NCBI GenBank assembly: GCA_034439975.1
Contig: JAWXBK010000105.1
Location: 5,730 to 69,729 of the forward strand
DNA from: JAWXBK01 sp034439975
Lineage (GTDB): Bacteria > Pseudomonadota > Alphaproteobacteria > Dongiales > Dongiaceae
Length of the DNA: 64,000 nt
Direction of reading: 5' to 3'
Under the pieces are notes generated by a model, which ran no database searches, was not told where the DNA came from, and saw nothing but the letters and a program-made list of their open reading frames with translations. Within the stretch, counting starts at the first letter, position 1, and each line of letters begins with the position of its first letter. The position numbers were made by a program, and so were the translations under genes. Shown here in pieces: positions 16,737 to 24,594 of this stretch.

Positions 16737-18218
16737 ATGATGCGTCGGCTCGGTCACGCAACAGGCGTTACGGTTTCACTGGGATGGAATGGCCGGCGCA
16801 TCGAGGCGCGCGCCGGCGATAGCGTCGGCGCCGCGCTCTATGGGGCCGGTATTAGGCGGCTCGTATCGTCGCGCAAGTTCCATCGGTCGATCGGGCTTTC
16901 CGGCGCCTATCCGGCCGGTTCGCTGATCCGCATCGACGGCGCGCCCCATCAACGTGCCGATCGGATCGTCGTGCGCGACGGGATGGATGTGCGCGAGCAG
17001 AATGTCTGGCCGTCGTCCGGGTTCGATCTGCTGCGGTCGATGCGTCTGTTGCCGCGCAAACCGTTCGAGGCGGGTTTCGAGCATCCTTCATGGCTGCCGA
17101 GCGGCACGCGGCTGTTCGATCGCTGGGAATCGTTGCTGCGATATCTTGCCGGCCTCGCCGATCCGCCCGATCCAACGCGCGCAGGCGCCCCGATCCCGGG
17201 CGAAGTTGTCGCATTCGAAGTGGCGGTCGTCGGCGGCGGACCCGCGGGACGCGCCGCAGCGATCGATGCAGCGCGCGCCGGGAAATCGGTGCTGCTGGTT
17301 TCGCGCGGCCGCGTACCGGGTGCGAGTGCCCGCGCGACGGGCGCTGGCTTGCCCGATCTTCCGGCATCCGTTCGTGTCGTTGCGTCGGCGGAAGCGTTTG
17401 GCCTCTATCGCCGCGGGACATTGCTCGGGATTGCACCCTTCGACGGGTCGGCGGCGATGCTGGTCGAGGCGAACGAGGTTGTACTCGCGACCGGTCGGCG
17501 TTCCTGCCCACCTTTGGTGCCAGGTATCGATCTGCCGGGTGTCCTGGATCTGAAAACAGCGTTGGCTTTCGCCCACGATCACGCCGTCGCGTCGGGTCAT
17601 AGCGTGCTGCTCGTCGGGACCGGCAATCTCGCGCCGATCGCAGCGCGCTTTGCCACCCTGGGCGTTCGGATCGTCGAGCAGGCGCCGGCTTCGTCGCTCG
17701 AACGTGTGCTCGGATGGAATGAAGTCACCGGCGCCACGGTCGCCGGCCACCGGATCGCCTGCGATGCCGTCGTTCATGCAGGACCGTGGCGCAGCGATCC
17801 GTCGCTGTCGTTTCAGGCGGCTGCCGATGGCGGCTTCAGAATGCTGCCCGGTATGCCGTCGGCACGGCTGCGCATCGTCGGTTCGGCCGCCGACGCATCC
17901 GAGCCGATCCTTTGTCCGCGACATGGCGGCAGCGCGTTCGTCTGTCCCTGCATGGACGTCACGCAGGCCGAGATCGAGGCGTGCATCGCGAAGACGCAGC
18001 ATGTCGAGGAACTGAAACGCCTGACGAGCTGCGGCATGGGTCCATGCCAGGGTTTTCCCTGTTGGGACAATCTGGCGGCGATGCTGGAACGCGCGACGGG
18101 TGCGGCGGCAGCAAGCTTTGGTCACCCGACCTTTCGCCCGCCGCGCGGCGCACTCACATTGGCGCAGGCGGCCGGGCTCGCTGATCTCGTTGCGCCGGAA
18201 CCGGCGGAGTGCACATGA
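16737..18218 (+). CDS. Sarcosine/opine oxidase alpha-like FAD protein with BFD-type [2Fe-2S] domain
   Basis: This 493-residue protein has three parts. Residues 10-95 resemble the SoxA N-terminal ferredoxin-like domain (SVGAALYGAGIRRLVSSRKFHRS) but have no cysteines, as in sarcosine oxidase alpha. Residues 155-390 form an FAD/NAD-binding oxidoreductase with VVGGGPAGRAAAIDAA. Residues 400-440 are a BFD-like cluster domain with FVCPCMDV and TSCGMGPCQG supplying four cysteines. The layout matches OoxA/HcnA-HcnB fusions that work with a separate DAO-type subunit, and that subunit follows with a 4-bp ATGA overlap. It is probably a cytosolic amine or imino-acid dehydrogenase; the substrate is unknown. 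Confidence 0.8.
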   Translation: MMRRLGHATGVTVSLGWNGRRIEARAGDSVGAALYGAGIRRLVSSRKFHRSIGLSGAYPAGSLIRIDGAPHQRADRIVVRDGMDVREQNVWPSSGFDLLRSMRLLPRKPFEAGFEHPSWLPSGTRLFDRWESLLRYLAGLADPPDPTRAGAPIPGEVVAFEVAVVGGGPAGRAAAIDAARAGKSVLLVSRGRVPGASARATGAGLPDLPASVRVVASAEAFGLYRRGTLLGIAPFDGSAAMLVEANEVVLATGRRSCPPLVPGIDLPGVLDLKTALAFAHDHAVASGHSVLLVGTGNLAPIAARFATLGVRIVEQAPASSLERVLGWNEVTGATVAGHRIACDAVVHAGPWRSDPSLSFQAAADGGFRMLPGMPSARLRIVGSAADASEPILCPRHGGSAFVCPCMDVTQAEIEACIAKTQHVEELKRLTSCGMGPCQGFPCWDNLAAMLERATGAAAASFGHPTFRPPRGALTLAQAAGLADLVAPEPAECT

Positions 18219-19372
18219 CCGGCGTGCCGAAAAAATCGTCGATCGCCATCGTCGGTGGCGGCATTCAGGGGTTGATGCTGGCCTTCTGTCTCGCCGAGCG
18301 CGGCCAGCGCGGCATTGTCGTGGTCGACGCCGGTTACTGGCAGGGCGGCGCGTCGGGTCGCAACGGCACGATGGTGCGCGCCGGGTTCTCGTCGCCCGAA
18401 TGGACCGGCCTCTTCAGTTATTCGCATCGCCTCTGGCTTGGGCTGTCGAAACGGCTCGGGCACAATGTGATGTTCACGCGCCGCGGCTATGTCGTGATCG
18501 CCGAGAGCGATCGCACCGCCGCCATTGGCGAGGAATCGCTGGCGACGCATCGGGCGCTGGATGTGGCCTCGCGGCCGCTCATGATGGATGAGTTCGAGCG
18601 GCTTGTGCCGCTCTTCCATCGCAGCCTTGTGAAGCATGCCTATATTTTCGACGATGGCGGCATGGCGCCGCATCATGCCGTTATGAAAGGGCTTCGCGCC
18701 GCCTGCCTCGAGCACGGTATCGACCTGCGCTACCAGACGAAGGTGACCGGCATCGAGCGCGCGGGCGATCGCGTGACCGGGCTCCGCATCGGCGACACGC
18801 GCATCGACGCGGACACGGTCGTGATCGCGGCGGGCGGTCACAGCAGCGAGGTCGCCGCGATGGCGGGCGTCGAACTGGAAGGTCGCGCCTGGCGCCTCGA
18901 GGCCTGCGCGACCGAGCCGCTGCGCCCGATACTCGGCCCGGCGCTCGTGCTGCTCGATCGCAGCGTCTATGTGCATCAGACCGGCCGCGGTGAAATCGTC
19001 GGCGGCTGCGAAGTGGCGGGCGACATGCTCGGTGCGACGCTGCGCTCGGACATGCCGGTGCTGGCGGCTTATGCCCGGCATCTGGTCGAAACCATGCCGG
19101 TCCTCGCGAGCCTCCGGGTCCTTCGGCAATGGGCGGGGCTGCTTCATGCCTCGGCCGATTTCGGTCCGCTGCTCGGGCCGCATCCCGATTGCCGCAATCT
19201 CTGGATCAGCGCCGGCTGGAGTTACGGCATCATGGGCGCGCCGGCAGCCGGCGACCTGTTGGCCAAAGCGATTCTCACCGGCGAAATCGACCCTCGCATG
19301 GCGCCCTTCACCGTCGATCGCAAGCGCCGCGGCAAGCTGATCGCCGAAGGTGCGATTGTGGTCAGCGACTGA
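18215..19372 (+). CDS. DAO-family FAD oxidoreductase, SoxB/OoxB-like subunit
   Basis: The 385-residue product opens with the dinucleotide-binding motif IAIVGGGIQGLMLAFCLAERG and GGASGRNGTMVRAGFSS, where covalent or active-site flavin contacts sit in SoxB-type enzymes. It ends with GWSYGIMGAPAAGDLLAKAI, the usual C-terminal FAD-binding block. The fold oxidises secondary amines such as sarcosine, proline or opines. I chose ATG 18215 because it overlaps the partner gene's TGA; a GTG six bases upstream is possible. Electrons probably pass to the cluster in the upstream partner protein. Confidence 0.8.
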   Translation: MTGVPKKSSIAIVGGGIQGLMLAFCLAERGQRGIVVVDAGYWQGGASGRNGTMVRAGFSSPEWTGLFSYSHRLWLGLSKRLGHNVMFTRRGYVVIAESDRTAAIGEESLATHRALDVASRPLMMDEFERLVPLFHRSLVKHAYIFDDGGMAPHHAVMKGLRAACLEHGIDLRYQTKVTGIERAGDRVTGLRIGDTRIDADTVVIAAGGHSSEVAAMAGVELEGRAWRLEACATEPLRPILGPALVLLDRSVYVHQTGRGEIVGGCEVAGDMLGATLRSDMPVLAAYARHLVETMPVLASLRVLRQWAGLLHASADFGPLLGPHPDCRNLWISAGWSYGIMGAPAAGDLLAKAILTGEIDPRMAPFTVDRKRRGKLIAEGAIVVSD

Positions 19373-19414
19373 TTCCATAGCCGCCGCGGCTGCCTTCATG
19401 TAAGAACTCTTCAC

Positions 19415-20101
19415 ATGGGCTGGCGCGACAAAGACGGGGGCAAAGGCGGTGCATCCGACAAGGATGGCGCCGGGCGGCGCGGGTATCACCACGGCAATCT
19501 GCGCGAGGCGCTTATCAAGGCGGCGCTCGATCTGATCGGCGAGAAGGGCGCGGCCGGCTTCACCTTTGCCGAAGCGGCGCGATCGGCCGGTGTCAGTCCC
19601 GCAGCGCCCTATCGGCATTTCCGCGATCGCGATGCGCTGATGGCCGATGTCGCGCGGCAGGGTTTCGAGCGCTTCCAGGCCTTTCTCAAGAATGCATGGA
19701 ACGACGGAAGGCCGGATACGCTCACCGCCTTCAACAATCTCGGCAAGGCGTTTCTCGCCTTCGCGCGAACCGAGCCGGCCTACTATTCGGCGATGTTCGA
19801 GGCCGGCATCCCGCCCGATACCAATACTGAACTGCGTGAGGCCGGCGATCAGGCGTTCGCGATTTTGCGCACCGCATCGGAGGCTCTGTGCGAACTGCTG
19901 CCGAAAGCGGGGCGGCCGCCGGCATCGATGGTGGCGCTTCATATCTGGTCGCTCGCGCATGGCATCGCGTCTCTATTCGGTCGCGGCGACGCGGCGCGGC
20001 GCAAATTGCCGATGGCGCCGGAGGAACTGCTCGAGGCGGCGGTGCTGATCTATTTGCAGGGGCTGGGACTTGGCACCGACCAGACGATCGGGCGCCGCTG
20101 A
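19415..20101 (+). CDS. TetR/AcrR-family transcriptional regulator
   Basis: The 228-residue protein has a charged N-terminal tail, then the helix-turn-helix RRGYHHGNLREALIKAALDLIGEKG...FTFAEAARSAGVSPAAPYRHFRDRDALM (residues 22-75). A C-terminal ligand-binding domain of the WHG type includes VALHIWSLAHGIASLF. It lies 42 bases after the oxidase pair on the same strand, so it may regulate that operon, or the lower-GC gene cluster that follows. The effector is unknown. Confidence 0.85.
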   Translation: MGWRDKDGGKGGASDKDGAGRRGYHHGNLREALIKAALDLIGEKGAAGFTFAEAARSAGVSPAAPYRHFRDRDALMADVARQGFERFQAFLKNAWNDGRPDTLTAFNNLGKAFLAFARTEPAYYSAMFEAGIPPDTNTELREAGDQAFAILRTASEALCELLPKAGRPPASMVALHIWSLAHGIASLFGRGDAARRKLPMAPEELLEAAVLIYLQGLGLGTDQTIGRR

Positions 20102-20429
20102 AACGCGACGCAAGGATAGGAATGACCGGCGACGTCGAGATCCTGTCGAGCTTCGGTGAATGCACATTTCCCAAGTTAACCATCCATCCGATGTCGTTTT
20201 TATCTGATTCAGTGATATGTTACACGTGGCTAGATCAGGTGAAGGTCGGGTTGCCCCCGGAACCCGTAAGGTGACTCGGATCGGCGGCCTCTGTGGCCCG
20301 TTTTCGTGGTTGCTCCCATCACGCCATTTCCCACCTAGGGAAGGAAAGTCTGCTGCATGTATCAGGGCAAACTGACAATGCCGATCTAAAGTTCGCGATC
20401 TCAAAACGCATTCACGGAGCACGACAATC
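20102..20429 (+). promoter_or_regulatory. AT-richer leader region before the GcvT-like gene, possible structured RNA
   Basis: This 328-bp stretch has no credible gene. It drops in GC from about 20160 and contains a hairpin CGGGTT (20247-20252) / AACCCG (20261-20266), followed by a G/C-rich block with several short complementary segments up to about 20330. The gene start at 20430 is a GTG preceded by GGAG 10 bases away. A cis-regulatory RNA responding to a methyl donor or folate compound is conceivable but does not match any riboswitch I can name. Confidence 0.3.
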
Positions 20430-21614
20430 GTGTCCACAAATCTCCTGCATGTGCGCAATGTTGTCACCTCTCACGAGGAGTCTGGCTGGAACTATGGGTA
20501 CAATACGTCACCCTATTTCGAGTTCGACTATGCGCGAAGGGCAACCTATCTGGTCTACAACGGCCGGCTCATGCCCATCTCGTTCGCTGATTCAGACAGG
20601 TTTGAAGACTACTGGGCCTTGCGCCAGCGGGCGGCCATGTTTCCAACGGGTGAGCTACCTACTGAGATCAGGGGGCCTGACGCGGAGCGTCTCTGCGACA
20701 AGATCTTTACAAGAAACATCTCAAAGCTGAAGCCAGGCCGTTGCGGCTACGGCATCGCCTGCTATTCGGACGGTGGGCTTATTGTCGATGGCATCCTCAT
20801 GCGGCTCGAAACGGATCGATTCTGGTACGTGCAAGCCGAAGGTCAGTTCTATTCCTGGCTTGTCGCCCATTCAGAGGGTCTCGACGTACAGATTTCCGAT
20901 CCCGAGGTTTGGGTCAATCAGGTTCAAGGACCGCAAGCGCTCGAGGTACTGGGCGCAGCGTGTGACGACGGCGTACCCAATCCATTTGGATATTTCGGGA
21001 TCGCGGAAGTGACAATGGCGGGACAGCGCGTGATTGTCTCCAGGACCGGTTGGACCGGAGAGATTGGTTGGGAATACTACAGCTCTGCAGAGACGGATTG
21101 CCACGCCCTTTGGAAGCATCTCATGAAGGCTGGAGAGGCGGTCGGCATGATACATAGCGGCCTGGATTCGATGGATATTCGTCGCATCGAAGCCGCTATT
21201 CTCAATTCAGGGTCGGACTTTGACCGCACTATGAGTCCTTTCCAGGCGGGTCTCGGATCATTTGTCGATATGAAGAAGGCCGATTTCATCGGCAAGGCGG
21301 CGCTGGCTGATGCGCCAGCTGCGCCATTACTGCATGGCATCCGCTGCACCAGAGCGGAACCCCTGATATCGGCTCCTGTCGCGGCTCGAGGAGTGGAGAT
21401 TGGACAGATTTCGGCGGGGGCGTGGTCACCCTTTCTTAACTGTGGGATCGGTTATGTTCGTGTGAACGATCCGGACCATGGCCCGGGCACTCAAGTCGAG
21501 GTTACTGGCGCAGACGGCAAGACCTACGCTGCGGAAATTGTTGATCTACCATTTTATGATGCCGAGAAACGAATCCCGCGAGGACTCAATACCGAAATAC
21601 CTGAACGCGGCTAA
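20430..21614 (+). CDS. GcvT-family folate-dependent methyltransferase, DmdA-like
   Basis: This 394-residue protein belongs to the aminomethyltransferase (GcvT) family, whose members move a one-carbon unit to tetrahydrofolate. Visible landmarks are TEIRGPDAERLCDKIFTRNISKLKPGR (about 78-104), NQVQGPQALEVLG, VIVSRTGWTGEIGWEYY (about 203-219, cf. SRTGYTGE in GcvT) and the C-terminal GIGYVRVNDP barrel. DMSP demethylase DmdA, glycine-betaine-related demethylases and LigM share this fold. It is not the glycine cleavage T protein by context, since gcvH and gcvP are absent. The GTG start at 20430 is supported by GGAG. GC content is visibly lower than in its neighbours, so it was probably acquired. The next gene is a DMSP lyase, which favours a DMSP role. 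Confidence 0.75.
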   Translation: MSTNLLHVRNVVTSHEESGWNYGYNTSPYFEFDYARRATYLVYNGRLMPISFADSDRFEDYWALRQRAAMFPTGELPTEIRGPDAERLCDKIFTRNISKLKPGRCGYGIACYSDGGLIVDGILMRLETDRFWYVQAEGQFYSWLVAHSEGLDVQISDPEVWVNQVQGPQALEVLGAACDDGVPNPFGYFGIAEVTMAGQRVIVSRTGWTGEIGWEYYSSAETDCHALWKHLMKAGEAVGMIHSGLDSMDIRRIEAAILNSGSDFDRTMSPFQAGLGSFVDMKKADFIGKAALADAPAAPLLHGIRCTRAEPLISAPVAARGVEIGQISAGAWSPFLNCGIGYVRVNDPDHGPGTQVEVTGADGKTYAAEIVDLPFYDAEKRIPRGLNTEIPERG

Positions 21615-21706
21615 TGATAGAAATGGGTCACAACCGGTTTAAGTCAGCTGAAGTGGATCTTGCTTTTCAGGAATGCCTGAAGGCGAAATGAGGAAAATGG
21701 GCGGCC

Positions 21707-22294
21707 ATGAGAGATCCCAGGATTGAAACGCTGATCTGGGCGTTGGACCGGGCCCTTAACGAGAGATTGCGGCCGGATACCGACGCGTGGCCGATCGCGC
21801 GTGGCATATTCGCGGCGCTCCAGGATCCGAGGCCGATAACGCCGGCGCCGGACATCAAGGCGCTTCCGGTGCCCGAAATCCTGGCGACGGCTCTCGATAT
21901 GTCGCGCAAGGGCACGGGCGATCTGTCGGTTATTGCGACGACGGTTGCGGAACTGGCTTCGGATCTGAACTGGTGGAGCCGGATGGGCTCCGGCAACGAT
22001 CCGGCGACGTTCACCGATGCTCATGCCTTCATCGTCGGACCGGGCGGCCTCGAAGATCGGGATGACGCGGAAATCGGCGTCAGTCTGCTGGCACCGAACG
22101 TACGGTATCCGGATCATCATCATCCGCCGCCGGAAGTGTATCTGGCCATGACGCCGGGCGCCTGGCGCAAGAACGACGGTCCCTGGACCGAACCGGGGAT
22201 CGGCGGAACGATTTTCAACGAACCGAATGTCGTTCACGCCATGAAGTCGGACTCTGCGCCGCTGTTTGCCTTCTGGTGTCTGCCTTTGAAGTAG
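21707..22294 (+). CDS. DddQ-type dimethylsulfoniopropionate (DMSP) lyase
   Basis: This 195-residue cupin-fold enzyme would cleave DMSP to dimethyl sulfide and acrylate. The metal/catalytic residues are all present with the spacing known from DddQ: Tyr134, His139, Glu143, Tyr145 and His177 (in RYPDHHHPPPEVY and VVHAMKSD). The Glu-to-His interval of 34 residues equals that between Glu129 and His163 in the Ruegeria enzyme as I recall it, and Tyr120/Tyr131 also map. There is no signal peptide, so it is cytosolic. It starts 92 bases after the GcvT-like gene, in the same direction. Related cupins with other substrates exist; activity is inferred. Confidence 0.78.
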   Translation: MRDPRIETLIWALDRALNERLRPDTDAWPIARGIFAALQDPRPITPAPDIKALPVPEILATALDMSRKGTGDLSVIATTVAELASDLNWWSRMGSGNDPATFTDAHAFIVGPGGLEDRDDAEIGVSLLAPNVRYPDHHHPPPEVYLAMTPGAWRKNDGPWTEPGIGGTIFNEPNVVHAMKSDSAPLFAFWCLPLK

Positions 22295-22441
22295 CGCGGT
22301 GACGTGCCGATCGACCGGCAGGGACTGGCCTTGGCACCGACCGGCCGGGCGGGCGGCGTTAAAAGCGCGGTGCGGAAATCGCTGTTTTGCCGACGCATCT
22401 TGAATCCGGAGGCGCGCGATCGATTTATTCCCCGACCGCGC

Positions 22442-22493
22442 TTGACAGGCGCCGGTGCTTCCCCTAGCTATGTAAATGTCATTAACATTCACA
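22442..22493 (+). promoter_or_regulatory. Promoter with overlapping palindromic operator before the DUF2852 gene
   Basis: TTGACA (22442-22447) is followed after 17 bases by TAGCTA (22465-22470). Immediately downstream, at the expected start point, is a palindrome with arms TGTAAATGT (22471-22479) and ACATTCACA (22485-22493), matching at 8 of 9 positions around a 5-base centre. Such placement suits a repressor of the TetR or MarR kind. Confidence 0.55.
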
Positions 22494-22505
22494 TGGACGC
22501 GGATC

Positions 22506-22919
22506 ATGGCGGACATCACGGCAAAGCTCGACGACCTCGGAAAACCGGCCTGGATCGGCGTGACACTGGTGGCCTTCATCCTGTTCTGGCCCGCCGGTCT
22601 GGCAGTACTGGCTTACCTCATCTGGAGCGGACGCATGGGAAACTGGAAGCATTTTGGCCTTAGCGGCTTTGGTAACGGCGACATGGGCAAGGCACGCGGC
22701 CGCTGGTACGGCGCCTGCGGTGCCCGTTCGGAAACGAGCGGCAATGCCGCCTTCGACGAATATCGCGAAGAAACGCTGCGCCGCCTCGAAGAAGAGCAGA
22801 AGGATTTCCGCTCGTTCCTCGATCGGCTGCGTCAGGCGAAGGACAAGGCGGAGTTCGACCAGTTCATGGCCGACCGCACCGGTCGCAATTCGGGCTCGCA
22901 GGGATCCGCTCAGGCCTGA
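22506..22919 (+). CDS. DUF2852 membrane protein
   Basis: The 137-residue protein has one N-terminal membrane segment (WIGVTLVAFILFWPAGLAVLAYLIWSGRMG, about 13-42) followed by a soluble, charged C-terminal helical region (DEYREETLRRLEEEQKDFRSFLDRLRQAKDKAEFDQFM). This is the DUF2852 arrangement common in alphaproteobacteria; its function is unknown. The ATG at 22506 places it just after the palindromic operator with a short leader. A start 30 bases earlier exists but would sit inside the operator. A strong terminator follows. Confidence 0.75.
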   Translation: MADITAKLDDLGKPAWIGVTLVAFILFWPAGLAVLAYLIWSGRMGNWKHFGLSGFGNGDMGKARGRWYGACGARSETSGNAAFDEYREETLRRLEEEQKDFRSFLDRLRQAKDKAEFDQFMADRTGRNSGSQGSAQA

Positions 22920-22951
22920 CGATCGGCGTGAATTTCATCGGATCGACATCG

Positions 22952-22987
22952 AAGCGCCGGCTCTCACGAGCCGGCGCTTTTTCTTTA
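22952..22987 (+). terminator. Rho-independent terminator after the DUF2852 gene
   Basis: A perfect 12-bp stem AAGCGCCGGCTC / GAGCCGGCGCTT (22952-22963 and 22968-22979) with loop TCAC is followed by TTTTCTTT. This is the cleanest intrinsic terminator in the window. Confidence 0.9.
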
Positions 22988-23025
22988 CTCGATGCGCATG
23001 GCTGCGCTTGTGGCTAAGACCGGCG

Positions 23026-24022
23026 TCATTCGAACCCGATCGACGTGCCCCAGGAATCGTAACTGAAGCTGTTGACGCCGTTGCGCGTGCTGGCTTCGCA
23101 GGATTGCTGGCCGCCGAGCCGCATGACATGCACGCCGCTGCCCGCGGGCCCGACGCCGCCGGCATGCAGCGCCGAGCGGCAAATCTGCGAATCGCTTGTA
23201 TAGATATGGGTGCCCCAGATCGTACCGACCTCGAACGTGTCGGGCGTGCAATGGCAGGCGAGATCGTCGACGCCTTCGGTCAGGACCGGGGGGGCAATAC
23301 CAGGTGCCCGGTGCCGGCGGGCTCGCGGGATCGCACATGCCCTCCTGCACGGCCGGGAAATAGAAACTCGCCTGCCACATGCCGGAATAGCTCCAGGACG
23401 TGACATTGTTGGCGGTGCTCGCGGGGTAAAACGGGCAACCCGGCGCGCCGCGCAGCTCGACCGTGCCAGCATAAACCGTGTCGCCGCCTGCCTACAGGAT
23501 GGGTTTCAGCGCACCAGCATGAACCGCGGCGATGCAGATTGTCGAATCGATCGTGTAGAGATGCGTGCCCCAGATCCCGCCCCAGGTCCCGCCCTCGAGA
23601 CCATCCAGCTCGCAATAGCAGCTGAGAACACCGTCGACACCCGGAACATCCGAACAGGCTTCGCCGGCTGCCGCCTCGTCGGACTTCGTTACCGAGGACG
23701 TGCTGTCGTTGGTCGTTTCACCTGTCGTGGAACTGGTCGAATTGGTCGGCGCACTCGGCGCCGTTTCGGTGCTGGTCGCGTCGTCGCTCGCATCGTCGCT
23801 CGGGGCGGAGTCCTTGGACGCGGCGTCGGCGATATCGGTTTCTGCGGTGCCGGTATCCTTCGCCGGCAGCCCGGCGACGCCTGTTGCTTCTCTGCAGGAT
23901 TTGTTGCCGGCGCAGGGTTGCGTCTCCTGCGCGGTCGTGGTCGCGATCGTTGTGCCGGCGAGCGCCATGCCGATCGCGATCGCGATCAGCCAGGACCGCA
24001 ACCGGCGCTGCAGAGAGTTCAC
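23026..24022 (-). pseudogene. Secreted two-LCCL-domain protein, broken by an amber stop and a 7-C frameshift
   Basis: Read as one gene, this encodes a signal peptide (GTG start 24022, RBS AAGGAG), an acidic Ser/Thr/Asp linker and two LCCL domains. The first has CYCELDGLEGGTWGGIWGTHLYTIDSTIC; the second has ACHCTPDTFEVGTIWGTHIYTSDSQIC and ends in SYDSWGTSIGFE. Two lesions interrupt it. An in-frame TAG at 23494-23492 splits domain one, yet the same frame continues after it with AGGDTVYAGTVELRGAPGC. A run of seven C (23294-23288 on this strand) shifts the frame before domain two; six would restore it. LCCL domains bind lipopolysaccharide or lectin-like ligands in other proteins. It may be a real pseudogene, phase-variable, or in part a sequencing error. 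Confidence 0.8.
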
Positions 24023-24085
24023 AGGACTGTTCTCCTTCTCGTCCTCACTTCTTGTCGGGCAGGGCCACCCCAAGGCGCCGGGCGA

Positions 24086-24271
24086 TCATGCGTCCCCATC
24101 GGGATCGAACGGTTCCAGCAATACGGTGCGGCTGTCGATCAGAAGTTTGCCGGCATGCTCAAAATTTACCGTGATGCGGGCGCCCACGACCGACTGGATC
24201 TGGCCGCGGCCCCAATCGGGCCGCTGCGGATGGCGGACCCAGCCGCCGGGTACGAGGTCCAGCCCTGTCAC
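24086..24271 (-). CDS. DUF3553 small protein
   Basis: The 61-residue product matches the DUF3553 family of alphaproteobacteria: LVPGGWVRHPQRPDWGRGQIQSVVG followed by RITVNFEHAGKLLID. The SH3-like fold resembles the CarD/UvrD C-terminal type, and members are often thought to interact with RNA polymerase or helicases, without firm proof. I chose GTG 24271 because the family starts there and it overlaps the TGA of the preceding small frame (GTGA). Confidence 0.7.
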   Translation of the reverse strand: MTGLDLVPGGWVRHPQRPDWGRGQIQSVVGARITVNFEHAGKLLIDSRTVLLEPFDPDGDA

Positions 24272-24504
24272 GTTGTTGCCCGCCGGAGAATCATCGCGAT
24301 ACCGGGATCGTATCGGCAAATCCGGCCGGCCAGAAGCTGCTGGCGCCAGCCGGCGGGCTTCGTCGATTCGGGTATCGCACCGTCATCCTCAGCCGGCGGG
24401 AAGCCTGGCAGAACCGGGTACCGCATCGACCGGCCGCGTGCGCCCGTCCTACGGCCGGGACTCGGCTCGCGCCGCTGGCTTGCAATATTGTCAAGGAAAT
24501 TCAT
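24268..24504 (-). CDS. Small hypothetical protein coupled to the DUF3553 gene
   Basis: This 78-residue frame starts MNFLDNIASQRREPS and ends with a TGA that overlaps the GTG of the DUF3553 gene by 4 bp, the arrangement of a coupled operon. I recognise no domain. The sequence is rich in Arg/Pro/Gly and the ribosome site is poor, so it could be a chance frame. Confidence 0.3.
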   Translation of the reverse strand: MNFLDNIASQRREPSPGRRTGARGRSMRYPVLPGFPPAEDDGAIPESTKPAGWRQQLLAGRICRYDPGIAMILRRATT

Positions 24505-24594
24505 GGAGATGGCTGGAATCGGGTGGGCGAGAGAGAGGCTTGCAGCCTAAAGCGATTTCCCTATACTCGCGCCGCCTTTCCAGGGGGACTTCGA

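Noticed and set aside
18122..19960. A 612-codon minus-strand open frame across the DAO oxidase and TetR genes
   Set aside because: It spans two convincing plus-strand genes and shows no domain, signal peptide or ribosome site; it is a high-GC shadow.
23210..24550. A 446-codon plus-strand frame opposite the LCCL and DUF3553 genes
   Set aside because: The minus strand carries recognisable LCCL and DUF3553 motifs and a good signal peptide, while the plus frame is low-complexity Arg/Gly/Ala.
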